From: Thinopyrum elongatum
Lineage: Eukaryota; Streptophyta; Magnoliopsida; Poales; Poaceae
Reading direction: 5' to 3'
DNA length: 64,000 nt
Assembly: GCA_011799875.1 (NCBI GenBank)
Contig: CM022302.1
Location: 304,307,048-304,371,047, forward strand
The translations under genes were made by a program, and so were the position numbers. Under the pieces are notes generated by a model. The model saw only the letters and a program-made list of their open reading frames with translations. It was not told where the DNA came from and did not search any database. Position 1 is the stretch's first letter. Each line of letters begins with the position of its first letter. Positions 20,003-32,216 of this stretch are shown piece after piece.

Positions 20003-23000
20003 TGTGGCACCCCGGCCCATAGAACCGGAATGCCAGTGTTCCCAGCCCAGAGACCATTGTCTTCTGGAAACACTCAACATCTTGGCAACAGAAATATAGC
20101 TGAATTTATTGATAATAAAGAGTACAAGCTTACAAGATCCTCAAGGCCAGAGCACAACAAGTGCTATACAGTATGTACATTATTTATCAAACATGATGGG
20201 CCTCGGCATAACTTAGCGATACTACAGCGGAAGGCTAAAGCGTAGCGGAATATGGCAGCAACTCCATCCACAGGGACACTGTTGTGGACACATCCTAGGC
20301 ATTATAACACGAACCTCCAAGACCTGCGTCTCAGTCTTCTCCTGCATCTGGCATGATACGCCAGGTGAGTACTTTGAATGTACTCGCAAGCACATGACAA
20401 CCAAATAATGCAGCATGTAATAGCATGGCAATAAACATGTTGAGTCTTAATTGCTGAGATCACGATCATCAACTTACTCATATCCGGGTTGCTTCACAAC
20501 CCACGGAGTACTCCACCTCACTGAGTACTTCCGCACGTAAGACAAGTTCTTTCATCAGTATCCTTATAACGGTTGATCTCCTACAGAGGTCTGGACGGGC
20601 TGTCCAATTCCGTGGACACGGCTATTCGAATAGATTTAACACTCTGCAGAGGTTGTACACTTTACCCACACCATGGAACTCATGGCCTCGTGCTCCCATT
20701 CGGGTGGACCAACGACGTTCCGACGAAACCTGTCTGACCCGTGACTCTTCCATCGTACCACCGGCCATCACACTCCCTCTTGGAGTCAAGCCCTGGGTGG
20801 CCCCGTGTCCTCAAGACACCTGCCACCGTCGTGGCCAAACTAACTGTCCCAAACGGGGACGCCGCCAAATAACTCAACTGGGCTCACAGAGTTATCGTCG
20901 TCTACCTGATCAGGGTAGCACGCACGCATAACCCTCCCTCTTTGGAGGTACCGGTGAAAGAGCACGTAGCCAGCCCAAGTCAAGGCCGTCCCATACCGGC
21001 AAATGTGGCTGCACGTTTTAACCCGGACAGGTGACTCTCGATCAACCAACTAAGTTTCATTAAGCATTCAGCAGGTTATCAACTCATGTTAACTTAGTTG
21101 GTCATCTTAGTCATTTATTAATTTACTTGGAATTATTTGGGGTTAAATTTAATGTGCAAAATGAATATGAAAATGCAATGCCATGACATGCTTCAAAACA
21201 TGGTTATCCTGGCTTGCCTTGATCAGTTGGGTGGTCCAGAAACTCTTGACCTTCAAATCCACAAGTTTCTCCCTCTGAAAATATTTTAAAATAGTAAAAG
21301 AAAATGTCACATAACACTGTTTCAATCACCAGCAATTCTGTGAGTGGGATAAAAATATGAAACTTGGTGTAAAAATAAAGAATTCCATTATGAACACAAT
21401 GCAAAAAGAATCAGGTCATTTGGACCTTTCTATTAAAAGATATAAGCAGTCAAAGTTACTGGTCAAAGCTGAAAATAAATCCAAAAATAGAAAAACTCAC
21501 AGCGGGCCACGTCGAAGGCGTAAAGGCCGAATGCGCCTTCACTTACCCCTTCGCGCGCGTGTGCTGAGTCGCTGACAGCGAGGCCCGCTCGGTTTAAATA
21601 GAGGAGGGAGAGAGAGGAACAGAGAGGGGCGGAGCTCCGGCGGTGCTCACCGGCGATAGGGACGGCGGCTGGGCTCAAGAAGGACGGGGATGGATCGAGC
21701 ATCGAACGGCGGTTCTCCTTGTACCCGCAGCTCGGTCAGAGGTGGACGGATGACGTCGCCCCCTTCGTCTCCGGCGGCGGCAGCTTTCGGCACTCGCCGG
21801 CGATGGCGGTTCCGGCAGCTATTCGACCGGGCGGCGGCTCTGGGAGCACCAGTGGAATGATCTGATCACGATGGAGGGCTCGGGTGGAGCGGAGGTGGAC
21901 TGGAGCGAGCTGGAGGAGGAGAGGGGATCGCAGCAGAGCTCCGGTCGAGCTCGAGGCCGGAGGCCTCAGTGCCTCGGGTTCTTGCTACTGGAAGATGCTA
22001 TGGAGGGGGAGGAGTGGGTTGAAGAGCTCGAAGAGCCCGGGCGGGGCTTTTTATAGGCGGAAGGAGGGCGCGGCGATCTCTCCCGAAGCTCGTCGGAGCG
22101 GGCCATGGCGACGGCGCCCGTACGCCCTGCTGGCTGGCTCGACGTGGGTGAGAGGATGGGTGAGGGCAGGGGCATTCAATGCCGAAGCGACGAGGCGGGG
22201 GCTAGGCGACGCGCCGCACGGCCACTGTGCTTCCACGGGCAGAACAGGGCGGCGGAGACGCGGCGGCCATCCAGGGCATCTCCGGCGCAGGTGAGGGCGC
22301 CAGCTGGTCCACGCGTCCACGGGGAAGGTAGTCGGCACGTCTGGACAGCGCCACTCTGCGCGAGTCATCGTTTCGGACATGACCCGAGCCTGGGCGCATC
22401 ATAGAGCGCGGCGACAGCATGCCACGCCCGTGCTCACCACGCCAGGACATGTCCCGTGGCCATGTTGGCCTGGCCAAAGTTGTCTGAGGCGTCGTCCCTC
22501 GAAGGATCATGTCACCTGTGCACTTGGTTTGGCTAGAAGTGGTCTGAGAAGAGAGGTTTCATCAACAACAGTTGCTGACAGAAATGTTGGGGAGGTTCTG
22601 GAGGAGAGGAGAGGATGGGATGAGGCCAAGAGAGTTGTCTGGTGTGTTCCTGGTCAAATGATCTACAAGCTGACCAAGTTTGAGCTCATTTGGTTGAAGT
22701 TTGAGGGTAGCTCATGTGAAATGCAGAAAACTAGCCTGAATCTGCAAATGGAAGTACTGATCACATGATAATTCTTGGCGAGCTGAAAATTTGTGGAGAG
22801 TACTCATTTGGTGTTGTCTCATTGCTGTAAAAATTTGGTAGCAGTTGGACAAACCAAAAATGCACTTCCTTCACAATGGCTGGTTCTGGACAAAGAGGAA
22901 AAAGGATTTTTAAGCAAAACATTTGAACATGACCAAGGAATGTTTTTGAAGATTTGGTGGAGATATGATCCAAGAGATTTTTAGGAATTAATTGAGAAGT

Positions 23001-23272
23001 TTAGGAGCATCAAAACTATAGGTTGCTTCACAACCTATGCCAATGCCCTAATTTCCCAATTAAAAGAAAAGAGCTTTTGAAAATAATTTGAATGGAAATT
23101 TGAGTACTTGAGGTTCCTGGCAGGACATTTGCAAGATGATGAGGCTAGGAACCACTTGACAAAGATTCAAAAATGACCAAGTCCATGTGAAAGAATTTGA
23201 AATCCATTCAAATTCAAATAAAGTCAAGTCAAGTTTTGAAAAGAAAAAGTTGGCAAAAATCAGGGTGTCACA
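20003..23272 (-). repeat. E4 LTR A
   Basis: On the minus strand it runs TGTGACACCC...GGGGTGCCACA. A TATA box (TATAAAA, minus strand) lies at 22049-22055 within a GC-rich promoter region. It serves as 3' LTR of copy 1, and its first 13 bases also encode the last codons and stop of pol. Short ORFs inside (for example 21884-22294) are repeated in all LTRs but look like GC-rich chance frames. Confidence 0.93.
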
Positions 23273-26200
23273 AACCTACCCCCCTTAGAATGAATCTCGT
23301 CCTCGAGATTCGGTTGCTTAGGGAACAAATAGGAATAGGCAGATCTTAGGAAGTCTTCTCTCTCCCAAGTAGCCTCTTCTTCCGTGTGGTGTTCCCACAG
23401 CACCTTATAGAACCTCATTGTCTTACTTCTCGTTATTCTCTCCATCACATCCAAGATCTGAACTGGCTTTTCCTCGTATGTCAGGTCCTTTGCCAATTCC
23501 AATTCACTCATGTCTGCTTGTTTAGCTGGGGGTGCAATGCATTTTCTTAGCTGTGAGATGTGGAACACATCATGCACATCCGACAGTGCTGGTGGCAGCT
23601 CTAGCTGGTAAGCGACTCTCCCTTTCCTAGCAGTTACTAGGAAAGGACCAATATATCTTGGGGCTAACTTCCCTCGGATTCCAAACCTTTTCACTCCCTT
23701 CATAGGAGTCACCCTTAGATAAGCATAATCTCCTGGTTCAAAGGTTACCTCCCGATGCTTCGGGTCGTAATAGATCTTTTGGCGTGACTTGGCTGCTCGC
23801 AAGCGTTCTTGTATGTCCTTGACCTGTCTTTCTGCTTCGAGCATCAAGTCTGTCCCAAAGATACGTCTGTCTCCTGTCTGAGACCAGTTCAGTGGTGTGC
23901 GGCACTTCCGTCCGTACAAAGCCTCGAAAGGCGACATTTTGAGACTGGCTTGGTAGCTATTGTTATAGGAGAATTCTGCGTATGGCAGACTATCCTCCCA
24001 CTTGGGTCCATGAGAAAGTGCACATGACCGAAGCATATCTTCCAATATTTGATTTACTCGCTCGGTCTGTCCATCTGTTTGAGGATGATACGCTGTGCTG
24101 TGTTTCAGCACAGTGCCCAAAGCTTGATGTAGCCGATACCAGAATGCTGAGGTAAAGAGGGAACCTCTATCTGAAGTGATGGTCTTAGGTACCCCATGCA
24201 GACTTACGATCCGGGACATATATAGCTGTGCCAGCTGATTGGCCTTGTAAGTGGTCTTCACGGGGATGAAGTGAGCCACTTTTGTAAGTGTGTCCGCTAT
24301 GACCCAGATTGCGTCATTACCTTTTGCAGACTTAGGTAGTCCCACGATAAAATCCATGCATATATCATCCCATTTCCATTGGGGTACTGGTAACGGTTGC
24401 AGCAGTCCGGCTGGTTTTTGGTGTTCTGCCTTTACTTTGTTGCAAACATCGCAACATGCGACATAATATGCAATGTCGTTCTTCATTCCAGGCCACCAAA
24501 ATGTCTCCTTTAGGTCTTGGTACATCTTAGTACTACCTGGATGAATTGAGTAGGCAGATTCATGTGCTTCCTTAAGTATTTGCTGCCTCAAGTTATTTCG
24601 ATCGGGCACACAAATTCGATTCTTGAACCATACGGTTCCTTGTTCATCCTCCCGGGAGGACTTGTCCTTCCCTTTCTGAATCAATCCTTTAATATCTCGG
24701 ATTCCCTCATCCGTCTTTTGGGCTTCTTGGATTTCCTCCATCAAGGTTGGCTTAATCTCCAACGTGTTTGGAGTCATAGGACCACATAGTATCAAGTTAA
24801 GTTTAGCAAACTCTTTGCGTAAACCTTGGTTCATACCCTCTACTAGAGCAGTTACAACGGCTTGCTTCCTGCTCAAGGCGTCTGCAACTACGTTCGCCTT
24901 GCCTGGATGATAGTTGATACCAACATCATAATCTTTGACAAGCTCAAGCCATCTGCGTTGCCTGAGGTTCAGGTCGGGTTGCGTGAAGATATACTTAAGA
25001 CTCTTGTGGTCTGTATATATCTCATACCTTTGACCAATCAAATAGTGTCTCCAGATTTTCAAGGCATGCACTACTGCGGCTAGCTCCAGGTCATGAGTGG
25101 GATAATTTTCCTCATGAGGTCGTAGCTGTCGTGATGCATAAGCCACAACCTTTCCTTCTTGCATAAGTACACATCCAATCCCACGTCTGGACGCATCGCA
25201 GTAAATGTCAAAACTCTTATGAATATCAGGGAGGACTAGAACAGGGGCTGTTGTCAGCCTTGTCTTCAATTCCTTGAAGCTGTTCTCACACTCAGTGGTC
25301 CAGATAAACTTCTGGTTCTTCTTTAATAGCTCCGTCATAGGCTTGGCTATTTTGGAGAAGCCTTCAATGAAGCGGCGGTAGTATCCCGCCAATCCAAGGA
25401 AACTATGGACCTCTGTTACCGTAGCTGGTGTCTTCCAATTTAAGACAGCCGTAACCTTGCCGGGGTCAACGGCTATACCATTTTCCGACAGGATGTGCCC
25501 AAGAAATCCCACCTCCTTGAGCCAAAATTCGCACTTGCTGAATTTGGCGTATAATTGATGGATTCTCAACCTTTCCAGAACAGCTCGGAGGTGTTGCTTA
25601 TGCTCCTCTTCATCCTTAGAGTATATGAGTATATCGTCGATGAACACTACCACGAACTTATCCAGGAAGTCCATGAAAATTTTGTTCATCATGCTCATAA
25701 AGTGTGCGGGAGCATTTGTCAGCCCGAACGCCATGACTGTGAATTCATACAGTCCATAGCGAGTAGTAAATGTTGTTTTGGGGATATCTTCTTTGCGGAT
25801 CTTCAATTGGTGATATCCCGTCCGAAGATCAATCTTTGAAAATACCCGGGTTCCACTTAATTGATCAAATAGATCATCAATTCGCGGCAGCGGGTACTTA
25901 TTCTTGATAGTTACCTCATTGAGCTGTCGATAGTCTACGCACATCCGTAGACTCCCATCTTTCTTCTTCACAAACAGTACTGGTGATCCCCATGGTGAAA
26001 TGCTGGGACGAATATATCCCTTCTGAAGCAACTCGTCTAGCTGCTTTTTCAACTCGGCCAGCTCCGGACCTGGCATTCGATAATACTTCTTGTATATGGG
26101 GGCTGTGCCAGGAACTATTTCAATGGCAAACTCCAATTCTCTATCTGGCGGCATTCCTGGTAATTCCTCCGGAAACACGTCCGGAAACTCACATACCACC

Positions 26201-27735
26201 GGAATCAAGTTCATATCAGTGGCAGTGGTGTGATATGCTGAGCCTTTTCTAGCTATCAGTCGACTGGCTAGGAATTGGATCATCTGTCCAGCGGGGTTTA
26301 CCAACGTTACCATTCTGGTGGCACAGTTAATGCACACCTGGTGTGGGGTTAACCAATCCATTCCCAGAATTATATCCAATCCTGGGGAATCAATAGCAAC
26401 CAAGGTGGCTGGAAATTGTACTCCATGAATGGAGATTTCTAGGCCCCTATATACAATACTGGTTCTGAGCATGGAACCGGGGGATTGTATCACCTTGATT
26501 TTGTCCAAAACCGATGGGGAAAGATTATGCGAGTTGGCAAAACTCCGAGAAATGAACGAATGGGAAGCCCCGGAATCAAACAAAATAAGTGCAGGTATGT
26601 CATTAACAGTAAACATACCAAGTACGATGTCGGGGGCTTCGCATACTTCCTCGGCTGAGATGTGATGGACGCATCCGTGATGGACATTGCGGCGTCCAAG
26701 GTGGTTGACCTGTGACTTGGGGTCTGTTGGCTGCTTTCCAGCATTGGCAGGACACTGTTTAGCATAGTGCCCGCTCTGTCCGCAGGTGAAGCAAGTATTG
26801 TTGCGGCGACAGTCTTCCGCAACAGGCTGCTTACCGAGGGCTTTAGTCTGGGTGCCGAGCTTGTTGTTGTTACCGTTGTTGTTCCACGCAGGCTTGCTCT
26901 CTGCTCGGACAGGTTGCCAACTGCGCAACTTCTGAGCATATGGTTCCTTATTATCCTTCTTTGGCTCGAATTTTCTTTTATGCTCATTGTTTGCAAGCTT
27001 GTGTTCACGTTCAGCAATGTAGGCCTTGTTCACCAGTGTCTGGAAATCAGCAAAATCCAACATACATAACTGGCACCGGAGGGCATGATTCAGTCCTCCG
27101 AGGAAGCGGTCTATCTTTCTTTCCTCCGTATCCACATCGTGAGGTGAGTATCGAGCCAAGTTATTGAACTTGTTCAAGTATTCTGCCACAGTCATACTCC
27201 CCTGCGTGAGGGACAAAAATTCCTTCTGCTTGATCTTCATAATTCCCGTGGGGATATGGTATTTGCGGAACAATTCCTTGAATCGCTCCCAAGTGATTTC
27301 TTCTCCAGTTGGCCATGTCAGCTTAGTATTATCCCACCAGATTGCGGCGGGACCTTCAAGATAGTGGGTAACAAATGGAACCTTATCCGCTTCATTGCAG
27401 CGGGCAATTTCCAGTTTCTTCTCCATTGTTCTAAGCCAGTCATCTGCCTCAATAGGATCAACGGCCTGGCCAAAGCTAGGCGGTTTGGTCCGCTGAAAAT
27501 CTGTCAGCTTAGAGTGCACCCCGTTACCATTGTTTTGACCAACCACTGTCTGCATAGTTCTGAGGAACTCCATAAAGTCCTGGTTCCTCTTCTCTTCAAA
27601 CATCCTCATGATTTGTTCAGTTGTAGGTGCTTGTGGTGGTGGAGGCGGTAAGTCTTCGGGCTCTTGCCCTGCCTGTCTGGCTGAGCGATGGACTGGGGTT
27701 CCATCACTGCCTTGACTGCTACTGCCTCTCTTCAT
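23260..27735 (-). CDS. E4 copy 1 gag-pol polyprotein, 1491 aa, intact
   Basis: A single uninterrupted ORF. The gag domain spans about residues 70-250 ([19 protein letters not shown]). The CCHC knuckle is C315-C318-H323-C328 and protease DSGA is at 387-390. RT runs about 560-740 with FIDD at 698-701. RNase H begins near D847 and includes YTDHKS. The integrase HHCC is H1058/H1065/C1095/C1098, with catalytic D1128, D1189 and E1225. A GPF/Y-like region near 1360 is followed by a chromodomain at about 1419-1465. It would make the capsid, replicate the RNA and integrate the cDNA, and the chromodomain may target heterochromatin. The start [12 protein letters not shown] is shared by copy 2. The terminal codons lie in LTR A. 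All visible catalytic residues are present. Confidence 0.95.
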   Translation of the reverse strand: MKRGSSSQGSDGTPVHRSARQAGQEPEDLPPPPPQAPTTEQIMRMFEEKRNQDFMEFLRTMQTVVGQNNGNGVHSKLTDFQRTKPPSFGQAVDPIEADDWLRTMEKKLEIARCNEADKVPFVTHYLEGPAAIWWDNTKLTWPTGEEITWERFKELFRKYHIPTGIMKIKQKEFLSLTQGSMTVAEYLNKFNNLARYSPHDVDTEERKIDRFLGGLNHALRCQLCMLDFADFQTLVNKAYIAEREHKLANNEHKRKFEPKKDNKEPYAQKLRSWQPVRAESKPAWNNNGNNNKLGTQTKALGKQPVAEDCRRNNTCFTCGQSGHYAKQCPANAGKQPTDPKSQVNHLGRRNVHHGCVHHISAEEVCEAPDIVLGMFTVNDIPALILFDSGASHSFISRSFANSHNLSPSVLDKIKVIQSPGSMLRTSIVYRGLEISIHGVQFPATLVAIDSPGLDIILGMDWLTPHQVCINCATRMVTLVNPAGQMIQFLASRLIARKGSAYHTTATDMNLIPVVCEFPDVFPEELPGMPPDRELEFAIEIVPGTAPIYKKYYRMPGPELAELKKQLDELLQKGYIRPSISPWGSPVLFVKKKDGSLRMCVDYRQLNEVTIKNKYPLPRIDDLFDQLSGTRVFSKIDLRTGYHQLKIRKEDIPKTTFTTRYGLYEFTVMAFGLTNAPAHFMSMMNKIFMDFLDKFVVVFIDDILIYSKDEEEHKQHLRAVLERLRIHQLYAKFSKCEFWLKEVGFLGHILSENGIAVDPGKVTAVLNWKTPATVTEVHSFLGLAGYYRRFIEGFSKIAKPMTELLKKNQKFIWTTECENSFKELKTRLTTAPVLVLPDIHKSFDIYCDASRRGIGCVLMQEGKVVAYASRQLRPHEENYPTHDLELAAVVHALKIWRHYLIGQRYEIYTDHKSLKYIFTQPDLNLRQRRWLELVKDYDVGINYHPGKANVVADALSRKQAVVTALVEGMNQGLRKEFAKLNLILCGPMTPNTLEIKPTLMEEIQEAQKTDEGIRDIKGLIQKGKDKSSREDEQGTVWFKNRICVPDRNNLRQQILKEAHESAYSIHPGSTKMYQDLKETFWWPGMKNDIAYYVACCDVCNKVKAEHQKPAGLLQPLPVPQWKWDDICMDFIVGLPKSAKGNDAIWVIADTLTKVAHFIPVKTTYKANQLAQLYMSRIVSLHGVPKTITSDRGSLFTSAFWYRLHQALGTVLKHSTAYHPQTDGQTERVNQILEDMLRSCALSHGPKWEDSLPYAEFSYNNSYQASLKMSPFEALYGRKCRTPLNWSQTGDRRIFGTDLMLEAERQVKDIQERLRAAKSRQKIYYDPKHREVTFEPGDYAYLRVTPMKGVKRFGIRGKLAPRYIGPFLVTARKGRVAYQLELPPALSDVHDVFHISQLRKCIAPPAKQADMSELELAKDLTYEEKPVQILDVMERITRSKTMRFYKVLWEHHTEEEATWEREDFLRSAYSYLFPKQPNLEDEIHSKGGRFVTP
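23276..23288 (-). promoter_or_regulatory. E4 copy 1 polypurine tract
   Basis: Minus-strand CTAAGGGGGGTAGG lies just before the LTR start TGTGACA. It is also coding, as the codons for KGGR near the polyprotein end. E5 has the same AAGGGGGGTAGG tract, and both are preceded by a CTCGAGGACGAGATT segment. Confidence 0.85.
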
Positions 27736-27963
27736 CTAAATTTTGTTCCCAAAGCAAATACCGAATCGATGAGCAAGATCCATAAGGGTAAAATATAACC
27801 ATGTGACACCCAAAAGAAATCATTAAGCAAAGGCGAATAACAACATAATTATACAAGACATCCCAACATAATACATGGCAGGCTAGTAGTGGATAACATG
27901 ATAAACTGCTCAAACGGCAGTTGACAGATGCAATGATGCATGCATAATTACTCCAACTCTAGT

Positions 27964-28788
27964 CTAGTGGCGTCGATGGCACGGACACTGCTCCTCTGAA
28001 GAGTCATCACCAGGCCCTGAGTCAGAGTCTGAGTCAGAACTGATGATGTGGGTTACCGGGTCAAAGGAAACACGACGACGCTGACAAGACGTCTCCACTT
28101 CCGCAGAAAAGGAAGCGCATCGCCTCAGCATCGGCGAAGCAGGAGTGGCGAGGAGCGAGGCCCACTCAGCTGGGGTCTCACGTTGGCTATCAGACGATAT
28201 GCCTGATGGCCCAGAGGAACTGGAAGGCACGCTAAACGTATGTGGGGGTGGAACTGGTGGCGGATACACTGGTGGAACTACAGGATGGGGTGCGGGAGTC
28301 ACTGCAGCAAGTGCCTCCTGCACACGATTAAGCTCCACAGCCAAGGATATGATCATGCGATAACTGGCGTGAATATACTGGGATAACACACCAGCGGCAT
28401 GATCAACCTCCGGATTGGTGGGTGAGAAAATGACTCGCCCTGTCGTAGGGGACAGGGTGGGGTAATGGAAGAAACCTGGGTGTGTCTGCATCTGGACCTC
28501 GTGATAGCGCAAGTCGGTGATGGCCTCCATGGCAGCAAACTGGATTGCCAACTCCGGAGTAGAAGCTACTCCTCCCTTAGCAGAGCGAGAAGAGCTCCCA
28601 ATATCCGAGGTCGCAGTCAAGTAGGCCACTGCATGGTACTCGTCTATTGACTCCGCCAGCTGATCCCGATACACCTGGTACACCGGGTCTTCTCCGTAGG
28701 GATACAGCCGAAGCCAGACACAGCGAAGCAGAGCTGAGAAAGAGTGGGGCTCTGGCTCATAGGTGAAATGGAATGGAACTGGTGCCAT
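27964..28788 (-). CDS. E4 copy 1 accessory protein upstream of gag (called ORF0 here), 274 aa
   Basis: An ORF between the PBS and gag, ending 228 bp before the gag-pol start. The N-terminal half is globular (FSALLRCVWLRLYPYGEDPVYQVY, then AIQFAAMEAITDLRYHEVQ and a long helix RMIISLAVELNRVQEALA). The C-terminal half is Pro/Ser-rich with RRRVSFDPVTHIISSDSDSDSG and an acidic end. It has no RT, gag or zinc motif. Extra ORFs before gag are known in rice RIRE3/RIRE8-type elements of this clade, but the function is unknown. The homologue in E5 keeps the globular core although E5 lacks gag and pol, which argues for a conserved role. Confidence 0.8.
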   Translation of the reverse strand: MAPVPFHFTYEPEPHSFSALLRCVWLRLYPYGEDPVYQVYRDQLAESIDEYHAVAYLTATSDIGSSSRSAKGGVASTPELAIQFAAMEAITDLRYHEVQMQTHPGFFHYPTLSPTTGRVIFSPTNPEVDHAAGVLSQYIHASYRMIISLAVELNRVQEALAAVTPAPHPVVPPVYPPPVPPPHTFSVPSSSSGPSGISSDSQRETPAEWASLLATPASPMLRRCASFSAEVETSCQRRRVSFDPVTHIISSDSDSDSGPGDDSSEEQCPCHRRH

Positions 28789-28929
28789 CTACACTCACCA
28801 TGAAAAGAGTTAGTAATATAACGATGCATGATATGCGCAAACAAATGCAACAAGCAATATGCACACTCAAGGTCCTATACTACTCGCAGTTCTAGCGCGT
28901 GTTACCTAGGGCGTCCTACAGTCAGCACG

Positions 28930-28941
28930 GCTCTGATACCA
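28930..28941 (-). promoter_or_regulatory. E4 copy 1 primer binding site (tRNA-iMet)
   Basis: The minus strand reads TGGTATCAGAGC, the classical complement of the plant initiator Met tRNA 3' end, 5 nt after the LTR B terminus. This places LTR B as the 5' LTR of copy 1. Confidence 0.9.
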
Positions 28942-28946
28942 AGCGC

Positions 28947-31900
28947 TGTGGCACCCCGGCCAATAGAACCGGAATGCCAGTGTTCCCAGCCCAGAGACCA
29001 TTGTCTTCTGGAAACACTCAACATCTTCGCAACAGAAACATAGCTGACTTTATTGATAATAAAGAGTACAAGCTTACAAGATCCTCGAGGCCAGAGCACA
29101 ACAAGTGCTATACAGTATGTACATTATTTATCAAACATGATGGGCCTCGGCATAACTTAGGGATACTACAGCGGAAGGCTAAAGCGTAGCGGAATATGGC
29201 AGCAACTCCATCCACAGGGACATTGCTGTGGACACATCCTAGGCATTATAACACGAACCTCCAAGACCTGCGTCTCAGTCTTCTCCTGCATCTGGCATGA
29301 TACGCCAGGTGAGTACTTTGAATGTACTCGCAAGCACATGACAACCAAATAATGCAGCAAGTAATAGCATGGCAATAAACATGTTGAGTCTTAATTGCTG
29401 AGATCACGATCATCAACTTACTCATATCCGGGTTGCTTCACAACCCACGGAGTACTCCACCTCACTGAGTACTTCCGCACGTAAGACAAGTTCTTTCATC
29501 AGTATCCTTATAACGGTTGATCTCCTACAGAGGTCTGGACGGGCTGTCCAATTCCGTGGACTCGGCTATTCGAATAGATTTAACACTCTGCAGAGGTTGT
29601 ACACTTTACCCACACCACAGAACTCATGGCCTCGTGCTCCCATTCGGGTGGACCAACGACGTTCCGACGAAACCTGTCTGACCCGTGACTCTTCCATCGT
29701 ACAACCGGCCATCACACTCCCTCTTGGAGTCAAGCCCTGGGTGGCCCCGTGTCCTCAAGACACCTGCCACCGTCGTGGCCAAACTAACTGTCCCAAACGG
29801 GGACGCCGGCAAATAACTCAACTGGGCTCACAGAGTTATCATCGTCTACCTGATCAGGGTAGCACGCACGCATAACCCTCCCTCTTTGGAGGTACCGGTG
29901 AAAGAGCACGTAGCCAGCCCAAGTCAAGGCCGTCCCATACCGGCAAATGTGGCTGCACATTTTAACCCGGACAGGTGACTCTCGATCAACCAACTAAGTT
30001 TCATTAAGCATTCAGCAGGTTACCAACTCATGTTAACTTAGTTGATCATCTTAGTCATTTATTAATTTACTTGGAATTATTTGGGGTTAAATTTAATGTG
30101 CAAAATGAATATGAAAATGCAATGCCATGACATGCTTCAGAACATGGTTATCCTGGCTTGCCTTGATCAGTTGGGTGGTCCAGAAACTCTTGACCTTCAA
30201 ATCCACAAGTTTCTCCCTCTGAAAATATTTTAAAATAGTAAAAGAAAATGTCACATAACACTGTTTCAATCACCAGCAATTCTGTGAGTGGGATAAAAAT
30301 ATGAAACTTGTTGGAAAAATAAAGAATTCCATTATGAACACAATGCAAAAAGAATCAGGTCATTTGGACCTTTCTATTAAAAGATATAAGCAGTCAAAGT
30401 TACTGGTCAAAGCTGAAAATAAAACCAAAAATAGAAAAACTCACAGCGGGCCACGTCGAAGGCGTATAGGCCGAATGCGGCTTCACTTACCCCATCGCGT
30501 GCGTGTGCTAAGTCGCTGACAGCGGGGCCCGCTCGGTTTAAATAGAGGAGGGAGAGAGAGGAACAGAGAGGGGCGGAGCTCCGGCGGTGCTCACCGGCGA
30601 TAGGGACGGCGGCTGGGCTCGAGAAGGACGGGGATGGATCGAGCATCGAACGGCGGTTCTCCTTGTACCCACAGCTCGGTCAGAGGTGGACGGATGACGT
30701 CGCCGCCTTCGTCTCCGGCGGCGGCAGCTTTCGGCACTCGCCAGCGATGGCGGTTCCGGCAGCTATTCGACCGGGTGGCGGCTCCGGGAGCACCAGTGGA
30801 ATGATCTGATCACGATGGAGGGCTCGGGTGGAGCGGAGGTGGACTGGAGCGAGCTGGAGGAGGAGAGGGGATCGCAGCAGAGCTCCGGTCGAGCTCGAGG
30901 CCGGAGGCCTCAGTGCCTCGGGTTCTTGCTACTGGAAGATGCTATGGAGGGGGAGGAGTGGGTTGAAGAGCTCGGAGAGCCCGGGCGGGGCTTTTTATAG
31001 GCGGAAGGAGGGCGCGGCGATCTCTCCCGAAGCTCGTCGGAGCGGGCCATGGCGACGGCGCCCGTACGCCCTGCTGGCTGGCTCGACGTGGGTGAGAGGA
31101 TGGGTGAGGGCAGGGGCATTCAATGCCAAAGCGACGAGGCGGGGGCTAGGCGACGCGCCGCACAGCCACTGTGCTTCCACGGGCAGAACAGGGCGGCGGA
31201 GACGCGGCGGCCATCCAGGGCATCTCCGGCGCAGGTGAGGGCTCTAGCTGGTCCACGCGTCCACGGGGAAGGTAGTCGGCACGTCTGGACAGCGCCACTC
31301 TGCGCGAGTCGTCGTTTCGGACATGACCCGAGCCTGGGCGCATCATAGAGCGCGGCGACAGCATGCCACACCCGTGCTCACCACGCCAGGACATGTCTCG
31401 TGGCCATGTTGGCCTGGCCAAAGTTGTCTGAGGCGTCGTCCCTCGAAGGATCATGTCACCTGTGCACTTGGTTTGGCTAGAAGTGGTCTGAGAAGAGAGG
31501 TTTCATCAACAACAGTTGCTGACAGAAATGTTGGGGAGGTTCTGGGGGAGAGGAGAGGATGGGATGAGGCCAAGAGAGTTGTCTGGTGTGTTCCTGGTCG
31601 AATGATCTACAAGCTGACCAAGTTTGAGCTCATTTGGTTGAAGTTTGAGGGTAGCTCATGTGAAATGCAGAAAACTAGCCTGAATCTGCGAATGGAAGTA
31701 CTGATCACATGATAATTCTTGGCGAGCTGAAAATTTGTGGAGAGTGCTCATTTGGTGTTGTCTCATTGCTGTAAAAATTTGGTAGCAGTTGGACAAACCA
31801 AAAATGCACTTCCTTCACAATGGCTGGTTCTGGACAGAGAGGAAAAAGGATTTTTAAGCAAAACATTTGAACATGACCAAGGAATGTTTTTGAAGATTTG

Positions 31901-32216
31901 GTGGAGATATGATCCAAGAGATTTTTAGGAATTAATTGAGAAGTTTAGGAGCATCAAAACTATAGGTTGCTTCACAACCTATGCCAATGCCCTAATTTCC
32001 CAATTAAAAGAAAAGAGCTTTTGAAAATAATTTGAATGGAAATTTGAGTACTTGAGGTTCCTGGCAGGACATTTGCAAGATGATGAGGCTAGGAACCACT
32101 TGACAAAGATTCAAAAATGACCAAGTCCATGTGAAAGAATTTGAAATCCATTCAAATTCAAATAAAGTCAAGTCAAGTTTTGAAAAGAAAAAGTTGGCAA
32201 AAATCAGGGTGTCACA
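28947..32216 (-). repeat. E4 LTR B (shared middle LTR)
   Basis: 3270 bp. It is at once the 5' LTR of copy 1 and the 3' LTR of copy 2. TATA on the minus strand at 30993-30999. There is no target duplication at its borders, which are the internal regions on both sides. It has private substitutions relative to A and C (for example CCAATAG where A has CCCATAG). Confidence 0.93.

Noticed and set aside
21884..22294. Repeated 130-codon ORFs inside the three E4 LTRs
   Set aside because: They recur only because the LTRs are repeated. They are GC-rich, overlap other frames on both strands and lie over the LTR promoter.
23809..27651. Plus-strand ORFs opposite E4 gag-pol
   Set aside because: Shadows of the real minus-strand gene; the same frames recur opposite copy 2 with no independent motif.
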